A stretch of 64,000 bases of DNA from Hyphomicrobium album (GTDB taxonomy: Bacteria > Pseudomonadota > Alphaproteobacteria > Rhizobiales > Hyphomicrobiaceae), in assembly GCF_009708035.1 (NCBI RefSeq), contig NZ_WMBQ01000001.1, positions 310,001 to 374,000 on the forward strand, given 5' to 3'. The notes under the pieces were generated by a model that was given only the letters and a program-made list of their open reading frames with translations, was not told where the DNA came from and made no database searches. The translations under genes were made by a program, and so were the position numbers. The first letter of the stretch is position 1; each line of letters opens with the position of its first letter. This document shows positions 26,976-38,029 of this stretch, piece after piece.

Positions 26976-28556
26976 TTAGAAGCCGCCACCCAACGCGCTG
27001 CCCACCATGTCGACGATGGTCGACGGCTGCTTCTGGCGGCGTTGCTGGCGAGCCTGCGGCCCTGGCGAGAACTCGCTTGCGCCTGGGCCTCCCTGCACGG
27101 GCGCCAGGTGGTCGCGGCCGATGTCGATCTGCTCCCACTTGCCTTCGATGGCGAGCGCGATGCGCTTCTCATGCCCGTAGATGTCGTTGAACGTCTTGAG
27201 CTTGCCGTCGTCGTCGACCCAGGCGGTGAAGTAGACGAGGTGCATGGGGATTTTCTTCTCCAGCACGACCTCGTTGTTGTCGCCGCCCTGGCGCATCATC
27301 GTCTGCACCTTGGCGGCGTCCCAGCCCTTGTCCTCGGCGAGCACCACCTCGGCCATCTTCATGGGATTGCGTAGCCGCAGGCAGCCGTGGCTCAGCGTCC
27401 GCACGCCCTGCGCGAACATCCACTTGTCTATCGTGTCGTGCATGAAGATCGTGTGCTGGCTCGGGAAGGTGAACTTCACCACGCCCATGACGTTCTTCGG
27501 GCCATTGTGCTGGACGACCTCGTAGTCGAGGATGTTGGCCGTGTTCCAGTCGATCGAGCGGTAGTCGAGCTGCTTGCCGTCCTTCGTTTCCAAGTCGAGG
27601 TCGTGCTCGCGGAACATGCTTCCGCCGCGCCGCAGATTGGGCTGCAACTCATACGCCTTGATGGAATCGGGCACCCGCCACATCGGCTTGAAGACGATGG
27701 TCTTCAAGTTGCGCGTGAAGATCGACGTCTGCTTGCCGGTCTCGCCGACGACGATGCGCTCGGTGTGGATGCGCGCTCCGTCCTTCACGAGGTAGACCAT
27801 GAACTCCGGCACGTTCGCCATGATGTGGACCTCGCCCAGGTCCGCCATCCACCGCCACTCTTCCATGTTGGCGAGGATCTTGCGCGCCAGCGGCTTACCC
27901 TTGTTGCCGAGAAGGGCTTGGCGCAGTTTCTGGAACTGCGGATGTTGCGGGTGCAGGCCGCGCACGTAGGCGGCGGGGTCGGCTGCATTGGCCGCGCCAA
28001 CGATCACCAGCTCGGGATCGAGAAGCTGCGGTTTGCGGTCGAGGTTGGAGTTGAGCAGGATCGACGGCTCGGTGATGCGGCCGCCGCGGGCGTAGCGCGC
28101 ATACTTCAGGAGGGCGAGCGAGATCTCGACGTCGGCCTTGCCGATCGTCTCGCTGTCGAGTTGCGCTGCCGGCGGGATGGACGGCAGGTCGAAGTCCTTG
28201 GCGTTGAGGCCCCAGTTGTCGGCCTCGAGGATCTCCGCCCCGAGAGCTGCACCTTTTTCGGTGAGCCCGGCCTCGCTCAGCCACATCGGCGCGTCGCGGC
28301 GCGCGGCGTAGAAATCCGAAAGGACGGCGCGCTCCTTCAGCTCCTGGGCGGAGCCGTCGGTCGGGAGGCCGTTCAGCTTGGTGCGCACGGCGCTGGCGAC
28401 GGGATTTGTATCGGTGGGCGGTGCCATCGGCGGCGTGATGGCCGGATCGGTAGCGCCCACTGCCGGCTCCGAGGCGCTAGGCGCAGCTACGGCGTAACCG
28501 GCGGTGCCCGCCAGCGGCAGGGCGGCGGCAAGCATTAGAATCGTTGAGCGAATCAT
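26976..28556 (-). CDS. L,D-transpeptidase, YcbB-like
   Basis: The enzyme makes 3-3 peptidoglycan cross-links or attaches proteins to the cell wall. The 526-residue product has a signal peptide (MIRSTILMLAAALPLAG), a scaffold domain, and a YkuD catalytic domain with HDT and SHGCLRLRNP, catalytic Cys at about 392. The C-terminal tail is Gln/Arg-rich. ATG 28556 has GGAGG upstream and the signal sequence directly follows, so it is preferred to a longer frame. Confidence 0.9.
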   Translation of the reverse strand: MIRSTILMLAAALPLAGTAGYAVAAPSASEPAVGATDPAITPPMAPPTDTNPVASAVRTKLNGLPTDGSAQELKERAVLSDFYAARRDAPMWLSEAGLTEKGAALGAEILEADNWGLNAKDFDLPSIPPAAQLDSETIGKADVEISLALLKYARYARGGRITEPSILLNSNLDRKPQLLDPELVIVGAANAADPAAYVRGLHPQHPQFQKLRQALLGNKGKPLARKILANMEEWRWMADLGEVHIMANVPEFMVYLVKDGARIHTERIVVGETGKQTSIFTRNLKTIVFKPMWRVPDSIKAYELQPNLRRGGSMFREHDLDLETKDGKQLDYRSIDWNTANILDYEVVQHNGPKNVMGVVKFTFPSQHTIFMHDTIDKWMFAQGVRTLSHGCLRLRNPMKMAEVVLAEDKGWDAAKVQTMMRQGGDNNEVVLEKKIPMHLVYFTAWVDDDGKLKTFNDIYGHEKRIALAIEGKWEQIDIGRDHLAPVQGGPGASEFSPGPQARQQRRQKQPSTIVDMVGSALGGGF

Positions 28557-28692
28557 TCCCCCTCCGAAGGCCGGCACGCTAACCGAGCCATGCCAATCTG
28601 GCCAGGGTGCGGCAGGGCGAGGCCGGGAAACCGGGGACTTGGTGTGCCGCATTCCCCACGCCTAGTGCCCCGGCGAAAGATAAGGGGTGAAT

Positions 28693-29874
28693 TTACGGTC
28701 GCGGTGCGGTCATCGGCTCGGCGCGTGCCTGCGCCAACGGGTGCCGGGTGCGCGCGACCGCCGTTTCCGGCGCCGCCTTGCGCTGCGTCAGCAAAGCGGC
28801 CGTCGCCAGCATCAGCGCTATGCCGACGAAATTGACCACGAGTTGGGGCGCAAGGCCGTTACCGCCGATCTCGGTGAGGAACACCCAGGCGCCGAGGGAC
28901 AGAACCGTCGCCAGGCAGAAGATCTGCAGGGAGTGGCGGCCGCAATTGGCGACCGCCACCGCCCACGGCTCGGTCAGCCATCTTGAACGCGCGGAGATGA
29001 GGACGAGCGCGAGATAGCCGAGGGTGAGGATGCTCACCAATCGCCAAGCCGGAACGTAGATGCGATCCATGGAGCCGAGCGCATCCGGCGCCACGAGCCG
29101 GGTGTTCTCAAGACCCGGAATCAGCGCCCACGGCGCCATGAATAGGAACGCGAACACGGCGTACGCGCCGGCTGCAATCACCAGCCAGGGGATGACAGGG
29201 ATCGGCCGACGAAGGCTGAACTGCGCGGTGACGGCGCCGATGGTCATCAGCACCTGCCAGGCGAACGGATTGAACACCCAGCCAGCCGGGTTCTGGTGCG
29301 CGGGCAGGTTGAGGCTGAATGCGTTGGCGACCGCCCACAGTCCGATCGACAACCCGAGCGCCACGAACGGGGCACGGCTCACCATCCACAGGAGCAGCGG
29401 CGCCCATACGAGCAGCAGCGTCACATACAGCGGCAGGATGTTGAGCAGGTTGGGCTGGTTGAGGAGCGTGATGGCGGACGCGATCGCGCTCACGGGCTGG
29501 TCGGCAAACGTGTGGAGCTTGATCGCCTCGACGTACATCGGATTGGCGACCGCCGTGGCGATCGCGGCGAGCCCGAAACTGCAGAGCAGCAGCAACCCGA
29601 TATGCCAGACGTAGATTTGCCCCGCCCGGTGAAGCGTGCGCTGGACGCCGGCCTGGAAGCCTTGCGTCTCGAACGTGCGGCCATAGGCAAGCACAGCCGA
29701 GAAACCGGCCAGCAGCACGAACACCTCGGCCGCGTCGGCGAAGGCGAAATTGCGCAGCGTGAAGTTGGCGAGCCGGTTGTCGGGGATGTGGTCGATGAAG
29801 ATGAAGATAAGGGCCAGGCCGCGAAAGAAGTCGATCCGCAGGTCGCGCTGACGGCCCGGTTGAAGCGTATGCAT
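28693..29874 (-). CDS. OpgC-domain membrane protein
   Basis: The 393-residue protein has about ten membrane segments and the OpgC/acyltransferase-3-like start RDLRIDFFRGLALIFIFIDHIPDN, then FADAAEVFVLLAGFS. OpgC proteins succinylate osmoregulated periplasmic glucans; whether that applies here is inferred. ATG 29874 follows GAGG by 7 bp. The gene stands alone between the transpeptidase and a divergent acyltransferase gene. Confidence 0.85.
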   Translation of the reverse strand: MHTLQPGRQRDLRIDFFRGLALIFIFIDHIPDNRLANFTLRNFAFADAAEVFVLLAGFSAVLAYGRTFETQGFQAGVQRTLHRAGQIYVWHIGLLLLCSFGLAAIATAVANPMYVEAIKLHTFADQPVSAIASAITLLNQPNLLNILPLYVTLLLVWAPLLLWMVSRAPFVALGLSIGLWAVANAFSLNLPAHQNPAGWVFNPFAWQVLMTIGAVTAQFSLRRPIPVIPWLVIAAGAYAVFAFLFMAPWALIPGLENTRLVAPDALGSMDRIYVPAWRLVSILTLGYLALVLISARSRWLTEPWAVAVANCGRHSLQIFCLATVLSLGAWVFLTEIGGNGLAPQLVVNFVGIALMLATAALLTQRKAAPETAVARTRHPLAQARAEPMTAPRP

Positions 29875-30035
29875 GCGCCTGCCTCGATCGCTGTAAACCA
29901 TCTCCGGCGAAAGGCGGGCAACGCCATGCGGCGCACACGGTTCCGGCATGCGGCGCGCGTCAATTCGACGTCCGCTGGGCTTAGAGGTTTCACAAACAAG
30001 CGGTATAAGCCGTCATCGCCAACTAAGGACCGACC

Positions 30036-30875
30036 GTGAGATTTCCGGAGCTGTCCTACGCCAACGCCGAGGACCCGCCGCTGAAGCGGGGACTGATCCG
30101 CATGCTGGAGCGGATGTCAGGCCGCGACTACTTCGCACCGCTCTACGACCGCTGGCGGCGCCAGAGCATGGAAGGCGATGGGCGCATCATCCGTCCCATG
30201 CTCGGCATGATCGGCGTCGACCTGGAGATCATCGCGCGCCAATGGCCGCCCGCCCTGCCGAAGGATCGCGGGCTCGTCCTCGTCGCCAACCACCCTTACG
30301 GCATTCTCGACGGGATCGCCGCGCTCACCTTGGCGGAGGACCTCGGGCGACCCTTCAAAGTGCTCATCAATAGGGAGCTGATGAAGGTGCCGGAGATGGT
30401 ACCCTTCTCATTGCCCATCGACTTTCGCGATACCGATGAGGCGCTGGCTAAGAACCTCGCGACGCGCAACGCCGCGATCGGCCTGCTGCGCGAAGGCGCG
30501 ACCATCATCGTCTTCCCCGCTGGTGGCGTGGCGACGGCGCCGCGTCCGTTTGGCCGTGCAGTCGAGCTGCCGTGGAAGCTCTTTACTGGAAGGATGGTGC
30601 AGGCGGCGCGCGCCTCCGTGTTGCCCGTCTATTTCGAGGGCCAGTGCAGCCCGCTGTTCCATCTGGCGTCGCGGCTGAGCATGACGCTGCGGCTGTCCAT
30701 GCTCATCCGCGAGTTTCGCCGCGCCGTTGGTCAAAAGCTCGTGGCGCGCGTCGGCGACGTGATCGCGTTCGAAGACTTGAAGCATGGGCGGGACCGGCGC
30801 GCGCTCATCGCCGAGCTATACGAGCGCGTGCACGCGCTCGCGCCGCCTGACGCCGATCAGCCGCGGCCGCGGTAG
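30036..30875 (+). CDS. Lysophospholipid acyltransferase family protein
   Basis: The 279-residue protein has the PlsC-like block [11 protein letters not shown] (N85-G93); the spacing H-x5-D differs from the classical H-x4-D but occurs in the hemolysin/OlsA-like branch. FPAGGVAT serves as the second block. It probably acylates a lysolipid or ornithine lipid at the membrane. It starts with GTG, with AAGGAC 5 bp upstream. It converges on queF and overlaps it by 19 bases. Confidence 0.78.
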   Translation: MRFPELSYANAEDPPLKRGLIRMLERMSGRDYFAPLYDRWRRQSMEGDGRIIRPMLGMIGVDLEIIARQWPPALPKDRGLVLVANHPYGILDGIAALTLAEDLGRPFKVLINRELMKVPEMVPFSLPIDFRDTDEALAKNLATRNAAIGLLREGATIIVFPAGGVATAPRPFGRAVELPWKLFTGRMVQAARASVLPVYFEGQCSPLFHLASRLSMTLRLSMLIREFRRAVGQKLVARVGDVIAFEDLKHGRDRRALIAELYERVHALAPPDADQPRPR

Positions 30876-31318
30876 GGCGCGACGCCCTGGTCGGGCAGCC
30901 ACACGCCTTCGGGCAGCTTGCCGGTCTGCCAGAACACGTCGATCGGCATGCCGCCGCGCGGATACCAGTAGCCGCCGATGCGCAGGTACTGCGGGTCGAG
31001 CAGCGCGACGAGGCGCTTGCCGATGGCGATGGTGCAGTCCTCGTGGAAGGCACCGTGATTGCGGAATGATCCGAGGTAGAGCTTCAGCGATTTCGATTCC
31101 ACGAGCCAGTCGCGCGGCACGTAGTCGATGACGAGGTGCGCGAAGTCGGGCTGCCCCGTCACCGGGCAGAGCGAGGTGAACTCCGGCGCCGCAAACCGCG
31201 CGACGTAGGCGGTGTCGCGGTGCGGGTTCGGCACGCGTTCGAGCGTCGCCTCTTCCGGGCTCTGCGGCAGCTTCGTCGCCTGCCCGAGGATGGTGACGGT
31301 GGTGTCCTTCTGGCCCAT
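30857..31318 (-). CDS. queF: NADPH-dependent 7-cyano-7-deazaguanine reductase
   Basis: QueF reduces preQ0 to preQ1 for queuosine in tRNA. The 153-residue protein is the short, type I form: [15 protein letters not shown] with the nucleophilic Cys51 and the QueF motif [20 protein letters not shown]. It is 4 bp downstream of queD on the same strand, so queE, queD and queF form one operon here. Confidence 0.95.
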   Translation of the reverse strand: MGQKDTTVTILGQATKLPQSPEEATLERVPNPHRDTAYVARFAAPEFTSLCPVTGQPDFAHLVIDYVPRDWLVESKSLKLYLGSFRNHGAFHEDCTIAIGKRLVALLDPQYLRIGGYWYPRGGMPIDVFWQTGKLPEGVWLPDQGVAPYRGRG

Positions 31319-31322
31319 CGGC

Positions 31323-31706
31323 TTACTCCGCAGCGAGGCGAGACGGCGCCGGCCCGTTATAGACCGCGCCCTCGCCGCAGCTGTCGCGGGCAATCTCGAT
31401 CTCGGCAAGGCCCGGAACGCGGTTCTGCAGCCGGTTCCACAGCCAAATCGCGATGCGCTCGAGCGTCGGCGCCTCGAGGCCTTCGACCTCGTTGAGCAAC
31501 CGGTGGTCGAGCGCATCCTGCGCCTCCGCCATGGTCTGCGCCAGCTCGTCGAAGTGGAAAACGTAGCCGGTGTCGGCGCCCGGCACGCCGTCGATCGTCA
31601 CGCGGGCGCGGAACGAATGGCCGTGCACGCGTGCGTTCGGCGAGCCCGCCGGAGCGGTCGGCAGGAAGTGGGCAGCCTCGAACTGGAATTCTTTGTAGAT
31701 GCGCAT
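31323..31706 (-). CDS. queD: 6-carboxytetrahydropterin synthase QueD
   Basis: QueD converts dihydroneopterin triphosphate to 6-carboxytetrahydropterin, a queuosine precursor. The 127-residue protein has the zinc histidines FEAAHFL (H13) and VHGHSF (H28, H30), and a late [15 protein letters not shown]. At the position of the catalytic cysteine of E. coli QueD (KCGRLHGH) it has PNARVHGH, with no cysteine; see findings. ATG 31706 is chosen by homology; a TTG at 31736 would add ten residues. Confidence 0.88.
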   Translation of the reverse strand: MRIYKEFQFEAAHFLPTAPAGSPNARVHGHSFRARVTIDGVPGADTGYVFHFDELAQTMAEAQDALDHRLLNEVEGLEAPTLERIAIWLWNRLQNRVPGLAEIEIARDSCGEGAVYNGPAPSRLAAE

Positions 31707-31754
31707 GGGGGGTCTGTAGGGGATTTTCTCGTGCAATTCCAGTGCCGGCCGTCG

Positions 31755-32381
31755 TTAAGGAATGCCGAGCAGCTTGTGGGTCTGCAGGGACAGCCGCCAG
31801 CCGGGGTGGGCCTTGCAGTAGGCGACGGCGCGCTCGGTGTTCGCCTTGGCGTCCGGGCCGTCCATCGGCTGCAGGTAGCGATGCGTGAACGCTAGCTCCG
31901 CGACCGCTTCCGGGTCGAGCCCCGCCTGCGGGTAGACGAGCTTCAATTCGTCGCCCGAGCGCTGCCTGAGGTCAGTCCCGGCCTTGGGGCTGACGCAGAT
32001 CCAGTCGATGGCGCGCGGCACGGGGAGGGTGCCATTGGTCTCGATGGCGATCTCGAAACCGCGGGCATGTAGAGCATCGATCAGCGCCTCATCCACCTGC
32101 AGCATCGGCTCGCCGCCGGTCAGCACGACGAGCCGCGCCGCGGATGGTCCCGCCACCTGCGCGCAGGCGTCGGCGAGAGCATCGGCGGTTGCGAACTTGC
32201 CGCCGCCCTCGCCATCCACACCGACAAAATCGGTGTCGCAGAACTGGCAATCGGCCTTGGCGCGATCCTGCTCGCGGCCGGACCACAGATTGCAGCCGGC
32301 GAAGCGGCAGAAGACGGCGGCGCGCCCTGTGTGCGTGCCTTCGCCCTGCAGCGTGTAGAACATCTCTTTGACGGCGTACAT
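31755..32381 (-). CDS. queE: 7-carboxy-7-deazaguanine synthase (radical SAM)
   Basis: QueE rearranges carboxytetrahydropterin to carboxydeazaguanine. The 208-residue protein starts MYAVKEMFYTLQGEG and has the unusual radical-SAM cluster motif C30-x14-C45-x2-C48, plus TGGEP and ETNGT. The C-x14-C-x2-C form is a hallmark of one QueE branch. It is 48 bp upstream of queD. Confidence 0.94.
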   Translation of the reverse strand: MYAVKEMFYTLQGEGTHTGRAAVFCRFAGCNLWSGREQDRAKADCQFCDTDFVGVDGEGGGKFATADALADACAQVAGPSAARLVVLTGGEPMLQVDEALIDALHARGFEIAIETNGTLPVPRAIDWICVSPKAGTDLRQRSGDELKLVYPQAGLDPEAVAELAFTHRYLQPMDGPDAKANTERAVAYCKAHPGWRLSLQTHKLLGIP

Positions 32382-32429
32382 ACGGGCATCCGTAACGGCC
32401 CGGACCGCCGCAAACAAGAGCGCGCCGGC

Positions 32430-33485
32430 CTAGTGGCCGGGCTCGGCGGGCAGGGACGGCCCAGAACCCGCCCCGGTGCGCTTGATGGTGGCCGCGATCT
32501 CGTCGAGATCGGCCTTGCGCAGGTGCAGGGTGGCGGCGTCGATCCAGCCGTCGACTTGGGCGGGCTCGCGGGCGCCGACAATGGCGCCGGTGACGCCAGG
32601 CCAGGCCAGCGTCCAGGCGATGGCCACGGCTGCGGCCGACGTTCCGTGGCGTTGGCCGACGAGCTTCATCGTCTCCGCAAGCGCCAGGTTGGCCTTCAGC
32701 TTGTCGCCGGTGAACTCGGCGTTGCGCGAGCGCCAGTCGTTTTCGGGCAGTCGCTTGGCGCGCTCGGCCGTGAACGCGCCGGTGAGGAGGCCCGCCTGCA
32801 TGGGGCTGTAGACGATGACGCCGGTATCGTGCTCGGCGCACCACGGCAGCTCGGCAGCGGCGAACTCGCGGCGGATGGCGGAGAACGGCGGCTGCAGCGT
32901 GTCGACGTGGCCGAGTTTCTCGGCGGCCGCGAGTTGCGCCACGTTGTGGTTGGAAAGCCCGACGGCGCGCACCTTGCCCTCGGCCTTCAGGTCGAGCAGC
33001 GCCTGCCAGTATTCCTCGATCGGCGTGCCGTCGCGCGAGGGCCAATGCATCTGATAGAGGTCGAGGCGGTCGACGCCGAGACGCTTCAGCGAGGCTTCGC
33101 ACTCAAGGCGGATGCTCTTCGGGTCACCGACGTTGTGCGGCGGCGCCATGCGGTCCGCCTCGTCCCAGCGCAAACCGCACTTGGTGAACACGAACGGCCG
33201 CTGTGACGCGGGGATTTCTCTCAGCGCGGCGCGCACCACCTCTTCGGAATGGCCGAGCCCGTAGATCGCCGCGGTGTCGATCCAGTTGACGCCGCGCTCG
33301 ACGGCATGGCGGATGGCGGCGATCGATTGGCTGTCGTCCTGGTCGCCCCAGCCGACGGCCCAGTCGCCGCCGCCGATCGCCCAGGCGCCGAGCCCGACGG
33401 GCGTGATGAGCATGTCGGTGCGGCCGAGGCGTCGCTTGGGCAGCGCCGTCTTGCCGGCGAGCGTGTCAGTTTCGGATAGGGCCAC
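32430..33485 (-). CDS. Aldo/keto reductase
   Basis: The 351-residue protein is an NADPH-dependent oxidoreductase of the AKR superfamily. The catalytic tetrad is visible: D70, Y75, K102 and H147 (IDTAAIYG, FTKCG, YQMHWPS). The substrate is unknown. It lies between queE and dps, with no clear operon link. Confidence 0.88.
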   Translation of the reverse strand: MALSETDTLAGKTALPKRRLGRTDMLITPVGLGAWAIGGGDWAVGWGDQDDSQSIAAIRHAVERGVNWIDTAAIYGLGHSEEVVRAALREIPASQRPFVFTKCGLRWDEADRMAPPHNVGDPKSIRLECEASLKRLGVDRLDLYQMHWPSRDGTPIEEYWQALLDLKAEGKVRAVGLSNHNVAQLAAAEKLGHVDTLQPPFSAIRREFAAAELPWCAEHDTGVIVYSPMQAGLLTGAFTAERAKRLPENDWRSRNAEFTGDKLKANLALAETMKLVGQRHGTSAAAVAIAWTLAWPGVTGAIVGAREPAQVDGWIDAATLHLRKADLDEIAATIKRTGAGSGPSLPAEPGH

Positions 33486-33572
33486 AGGCTTCTCCTTCGA
33501 CTGATGGATGCTTGGAACAAGCGCGGCGGCAAAGTTGCCGCCGCGTTAGTTTGTCTCTGTCGCTACGCAGCC

Positions 33573-34100
33573 TTACGGCGCGTGCTTCTCGCGCGTCGCC
33601 TCGAAAAGGAACCAGACGCGCCGCTCGGTCTCGTCCATCCAGTTCTCCAGCAGGCTCGCCGTGGCCACGTCGCCGTGCTCGTCGCAAAGGCCGTGGACCT
33701 CGCGCATGCGGGAGACGAGATCCTTGTTGTCGTCGCGCAGCTCGGCGAGCATGTCCTGCGGCGTGACGTAAGCCGCGTCGTTGTCCTCGACGCGCTGCAG
33801 CCGGGCGATCTCGCCGATCGAGTGCAGGGTAATTCCGCCGACCTTGCGGACGCGCTCCGCCATCGGGTCGGTCATGGCGAAGATCTGGTCGCCCTGCTCG
33901 TCGAGCAGCAGGTGATAGTCGCGGAAATGCGGCCCGCTCATGTGCCAGTGGAAGTTCTTCGTCTTCATGTAGAGCGCGAACGTGTCGGCGAGCAGCGCGT
34001 TGAGCGCGCCCGATAGATCGCGGATGGCGTTGCCGTCGTAGGTGCTCGGTGTCTGCAGCGGCGCTTTGCGGCGCTCGGCAGCCTTGCTCATATCGCCCAT
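33573..34100 (-). CDS. dps: Dps-like DNA-binding ferritin
   Basis: Dps stores iron, protects DNA and consumes peroxide. The 175-residue protein has the ferroxidase motifs NFHWHMSGPHFRDYHLLLDEQGDQIF (about residues 48-73). The Lys/Arg-rich N-terminus (SKAAERRKAPLQ) can contact DNA. ATG 34100 follows GAGGAG by about 7 bp. Upstream, ATATGCG is repeated directly at a 14-bp interval (34132-34152), possibly a regulatory site. Confidence 0.9.
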   Translation of the reverse strand: MGDMSKAAERRKAPLQTPSTYDGNAIRDLSGALNALLADTFALYMKTKNFHWHMSGPHFRDYHLLLDEQGDQIFAMTDPMAERVRKVGGITLHSIGEIARLQRVEDNDAAYVTPQDMLAELRDDNKDLVSRMREVHGLCDEHGDVATASLLENWMDETERRVWFLFEATREKHAP

Positions 34101-34256
34101 GGGGAATCTCCTCGGCTGAAGTGCCGCAAGTATATGCGACCACTCATATGCGGACGCACACACAAGGTTGCGAGCCCGCCTAACGCCGGGTTGACGCGCG
34201 CGGTTTGACGCACACGCAAATGGAACGTTTCGGAAACTATTGCAGCGGCAAGCGGC

Positions 34257-34763
34257 TCATGGGGACAGGCGCGTGTGCGTTTCGGCTGGCGCCTTGTACC
34301 ACGCCGTTTCCTCGTCCAGCAGGCGTTTGCCGAGCGCGAGGCATTCGCTGGCGATCTGGTTCGGAATGATGTCGAGGGCGATGTTGTGCCCGCCGGTCGT
34401 GATGCCGGTCTTGTGGTCGATGCACTCCTTCACGAGCTGTTGGAAATGCTGGACCGCTTCGCCGGTGCTCAGGCGCGTATCCGCGCCAAAAGTCTGGGCA
34501 AATTCCTTGTAGCTCTGCTGGAGGGCGGCGTAGGCATCGACGTGCGCCTTGCGCGCGGCGCACACGTCGGCCGTCGCCCTTTTCACGTCTTCATCCGACC
34601 ACTCGACCACCTCGCGGACGGTCGCTTCGCATGCCTTCGGCGAGGCGTCGACTTCGCCCTCGTACTCGTAGCCGAAGGTCAACTTGTCGGGCAGGTCGCC
34701 TGCTATGGCGGGTGCGGCGGCTACAACGCAAAGGGTGGCGAGCAAAGGCATGATGCGCAACAT
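34257..34763 (-). CDS. Secreted protein of unknown function
   Basis: The 168-residue product has a clear signal peptide (MLRIMPLLATLCVVAAAPAIAG). The mature part is helical and charged, with three cysteines (KACEATV, ADVCAA, KECIDH). AAAGGA lies 9 bp upstream of the ATG, which decides the start. No known domain was recognised; it sits between dps and queC. Confidence 0.7.
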   Translation of the reverse strand: MLRIMPLLATLCVVAAAPAIAGDLPDKLTFGYEYEGEVDASPKACEATVREVVEWSDEDVKRATADVCAARKAHVDAYAALQQSYKEFAQTFGADTRLSTGEAVQHFQQLVKECIDHKTGITTGGHNIALDIIPNQIASECLALGKRLLDEETAWYKAPAETHTRLSP

Positions 34764-34952
34764 GACGGCAGATCCTTTGGTACGAGCAACTAGCCCTTTT
34801 AGTCTGCAGTGGAAGCCACCACGGATTACCGCGCGTCCAAAGTGAGCACAATTGCCGCCGGAGCCAGTCGGCGAGCGCGTCACTCTCGTGGCGCTGAGTG
34901 ATCTCATGCGCCGCCGCCCAGTCTCCCGCAGCCGCCAGGTCGACGGCGCGGA

Positions 34953-35660
34953 TCAGGTCGTCTTGCCGGCTTGCCACTTTTCCCATCCCTGCCGGCGCAG
35001 CGCGCACGCCGGGCAATGGTTGCAGCCGTAGCCCCACGCGTGGCGGCGCGAGCGAACGCCGAGATAGCAGGTGTGGGATTCCTCGGTGACGAGTTCCACC
35101 AGCGGTGCGCCGCCCAGCGCCTCGGTGAGCGCCCAGGTGCCGGCTTTGTCGATCCACATCAGCGGCGTCTCGATGATGAACTCCGCGTCCATGCCGAGCG
35201 AGATCGCCTTGCCGAGCGTCTGCAGCGTGTCGTTGCGGCAGTCGGGGTAGCCGGAGAAATCCGTCTCGCACATGCCGCCGACGAGGGTGCGCATGCCGCG
35301 GCGGTAGGCCAGCGCGGCGGCGTAGGTGAAGAACAGGAGGTTGCGGCCGGGGACGAAGGTCGACGGCAGCCCTTTGTCGCTCAGCACGATCTCGGCGTCG
35401 CGCGTCAGCGCCGTGTCGCTCAAGCGCCCGAGCTCCGGCAGCTCCAGCATGTGATCGTCGCCGAGCCTTCCACCCCATTCGGGTTTCAGCTTTGTGAGGC
35501 CCTCACGTAGCCGCCCACGCTGGCCGAGCTCGGCGGCATGACGCTGTCCGTAGGCGAAGCCAACGGTCTCGACGCGTTCGTAGCGCTTAAGTGCCCAGGC
35601 AAGGCACACGGTGGAGTCCTGCCCACCTGAAAACAGCACCAATGCCGCGTCGTTCGCCAT
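34953..35660 (-). CDS. queC: 7-cyano-7-deazaguanine synthase QueC
   Basis: QueC uses ATP and ammonia to turn carboxydeazaguanine into preQ0. The 235-residue protein has the PP-loop [15 protein letters not shown] (residues 9-23), the FVPGRN block and a zinc-binding set C..C..C in [11 protein letters not shown] with a preceding cysteine. It is separated from queFDE by three unrelated genes (reductase, dps, secreted protein). Confidence 0.95.
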   Translation of the reverse strand: MANDAALVLFSGGQDSTVCLAWALKRYERVETVGFAYGQRHAAELGQRGRLREGLTKLKPEWGGRLGDDHMLELPELGRLSDTALTRDAEIVLSDKGLPSTFVPGRNLLFFTYAAALAYRRGMRTLVGGMCETDFSGYPDCRNDTLQTLGKAISLGMDAEFIIETPLMWIDKAGTWALTEALGGAPLVELVTEESHTCYLGVRSRRHAWGYGCNHCPACALRRQGWEKWQAGKTT

Positions 35661-35669
35661 CTTGGTCCG

Positions 35670-36026
35670 TCAGAGGCTGGCGCCGTCGAACTTCCGGACC
35701 GTGAGCGCATCGAGGTCGACGCCGTCGAGGCAGCGCACGTTGAGGGCGATCATCTTGGCCCCGTCCGGGCGGATGCCGCGCGCAAAAGCGCCGACCCCGC
35801 AGGTTGGGCAGAACATGTGGTGAATGACCTTCCTATTGAACTGATAGTCGGTCAGCGCCTCGCCGCTCTTGAGGCGGAAGTTGTCCTCCGGGACGAAGGC
35901 CAGGAGCGCACCGCGCTTGCGGCAGATTGAGCAGTTGCACGAAATGACCTGGTTGAGGTCCGCATCGACCTCGTAGGCGACGTGACCGCAATGGCAGCTT
36001 CCAGTGTAGGTTTTCGTCTCCGTCAT
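35670..36026 (-). CDS. GFA/CENP-V family zinc-binding protein
   Basis: The 118-residue protein has the GFA-fold zinc motifs GSCHCGHVAYEV (C11, C13), SCNCSICRKRG (C30, C32, C35) and MFCPTCGVGAF (C73, C76). The family includes glutathione-dependent formaldehyde-activating enzymes, but this substrate is not proved. It is 9 bp upstream of queC and may be co-transcribed with it. Confidence 0.85.
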   Translation of the reverse strand: MTETKTYTGSCHCGHVAYEVDADLNQVISCNCSICRKRGALLAFVPEDNFRLKSGEALTDYQFNRKVIHHMFCPTCGVGAFARGIRPDGAKMIALNVRCLDGVDLDALTVRKFDGASL

Positions 36027-36163
36027 GCCGAAGCTCCCCTTGTTGGCTGCAGCGCGTCAATCCCGCCCGGGCGCAAGGGCATTTTCAACTCTTTGCGCCT
36101 GCGGCAAGAGCGGCTAAAAGGCGCCGGACCCTCCCACGCCCGTCCGCGGCCCGCAACTCATAA

Positions 36164-37468
<1,305 letters not shown>

Positions 37469-37539
37469 ATTGCAATGACTGGCACACCGCTTTACCTGCC
37501 ATTAAGCACCGTGTGGCATAACAGGGGTGTCCACCAGTC

Positions 37540-37878
37540 ATGTGCAGCGTACCCCCAGTGCTGCGTCAGCCAAAAATCCATGATCGACGCTCGAGGCTAA
37601 GGCAGGCGACGGTGTTGCTTCTCTGCCTGGGTTTGACGGCCTACTTCGTCCATCATGCAATCAATGGCAGGCACGGCTTCGAGGCGCGATCCAGGCTGAT
37701 CGAACGGTCAGCTCTGTTGGAGTTTGAGATCAAAAGCCTCGAGGCCGTGCGCGCCAAGCTTGAGCGCGACGTCGCTCTCCTGTCTCCCGAAAAGCCCGAC
37801 TCCGACCTCGTCGAAGAGGTCGCGCGCGAAGTGCTGGGTTTCGTCCGTCCCGACGACGCTGTACTCATCGAGCGCTGA
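37540..37878 (+). CDS. ftsB: Septum formation initiator, FtsB-like
   Basis: The 112-residue protein has a single membrane segment (about 23-40) followed by a coiled coil (LEFEIKSLEAVRAKLERDVALLSPE) and VEEVAREVLGFVRPDDAVL, the FtsB/DivIC pattern. It would link FtsL and FtsQ at the division septum. Its position between eno and pdhA is typical for the class. The first residues before the helix are weakly conserved. Confidence 0.82.
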   Translation: MCSVPPVLRQPKIHDRRSRLRQATVLLLCLGLTAYFVHHAINGRHGFEARSRLIERSALLEFEIKSLEAVRAKLERDVALLSPEKPDSDLVEEVAREVLGFVRPDDAVLIER

Positions 37879-38029
37879 GCGGCAGACGCACACGGCAGCC
37901 TAATCGGTCAACGCTGCGCCGACTTCTGGGTTCTAGATATCGACATACGGCTCTAGTAGGGTTCGATTCACTCCGCGAGCATGGGTTTTGTCGCGCGGCG
38001 CATCGTTTCCACGATTTGCACGGAACCCG

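Noticed and set aside
32425-32440. Hairpin CCGGCC-TAGT-GGCCGG at the reductase stop codon
   Set aside because: A 6-bp stem with no T-run; it could be chance in G+C-rich sequence and is not needed to explain anything.
37486-37504. Possible sigma-54 promoter (TGGCAC ... TTTAC) before ftsB
   Set aside because: The -12 element lacks the essential GC, so it does not meet the sigma-54 consensus.
37950-37975. A tRNA T-loop-like GGGTTCGATTC upstream of pdhA
   Set aside because: No pairing T-stem, acceptor stem or anticodon arm is present nearby.
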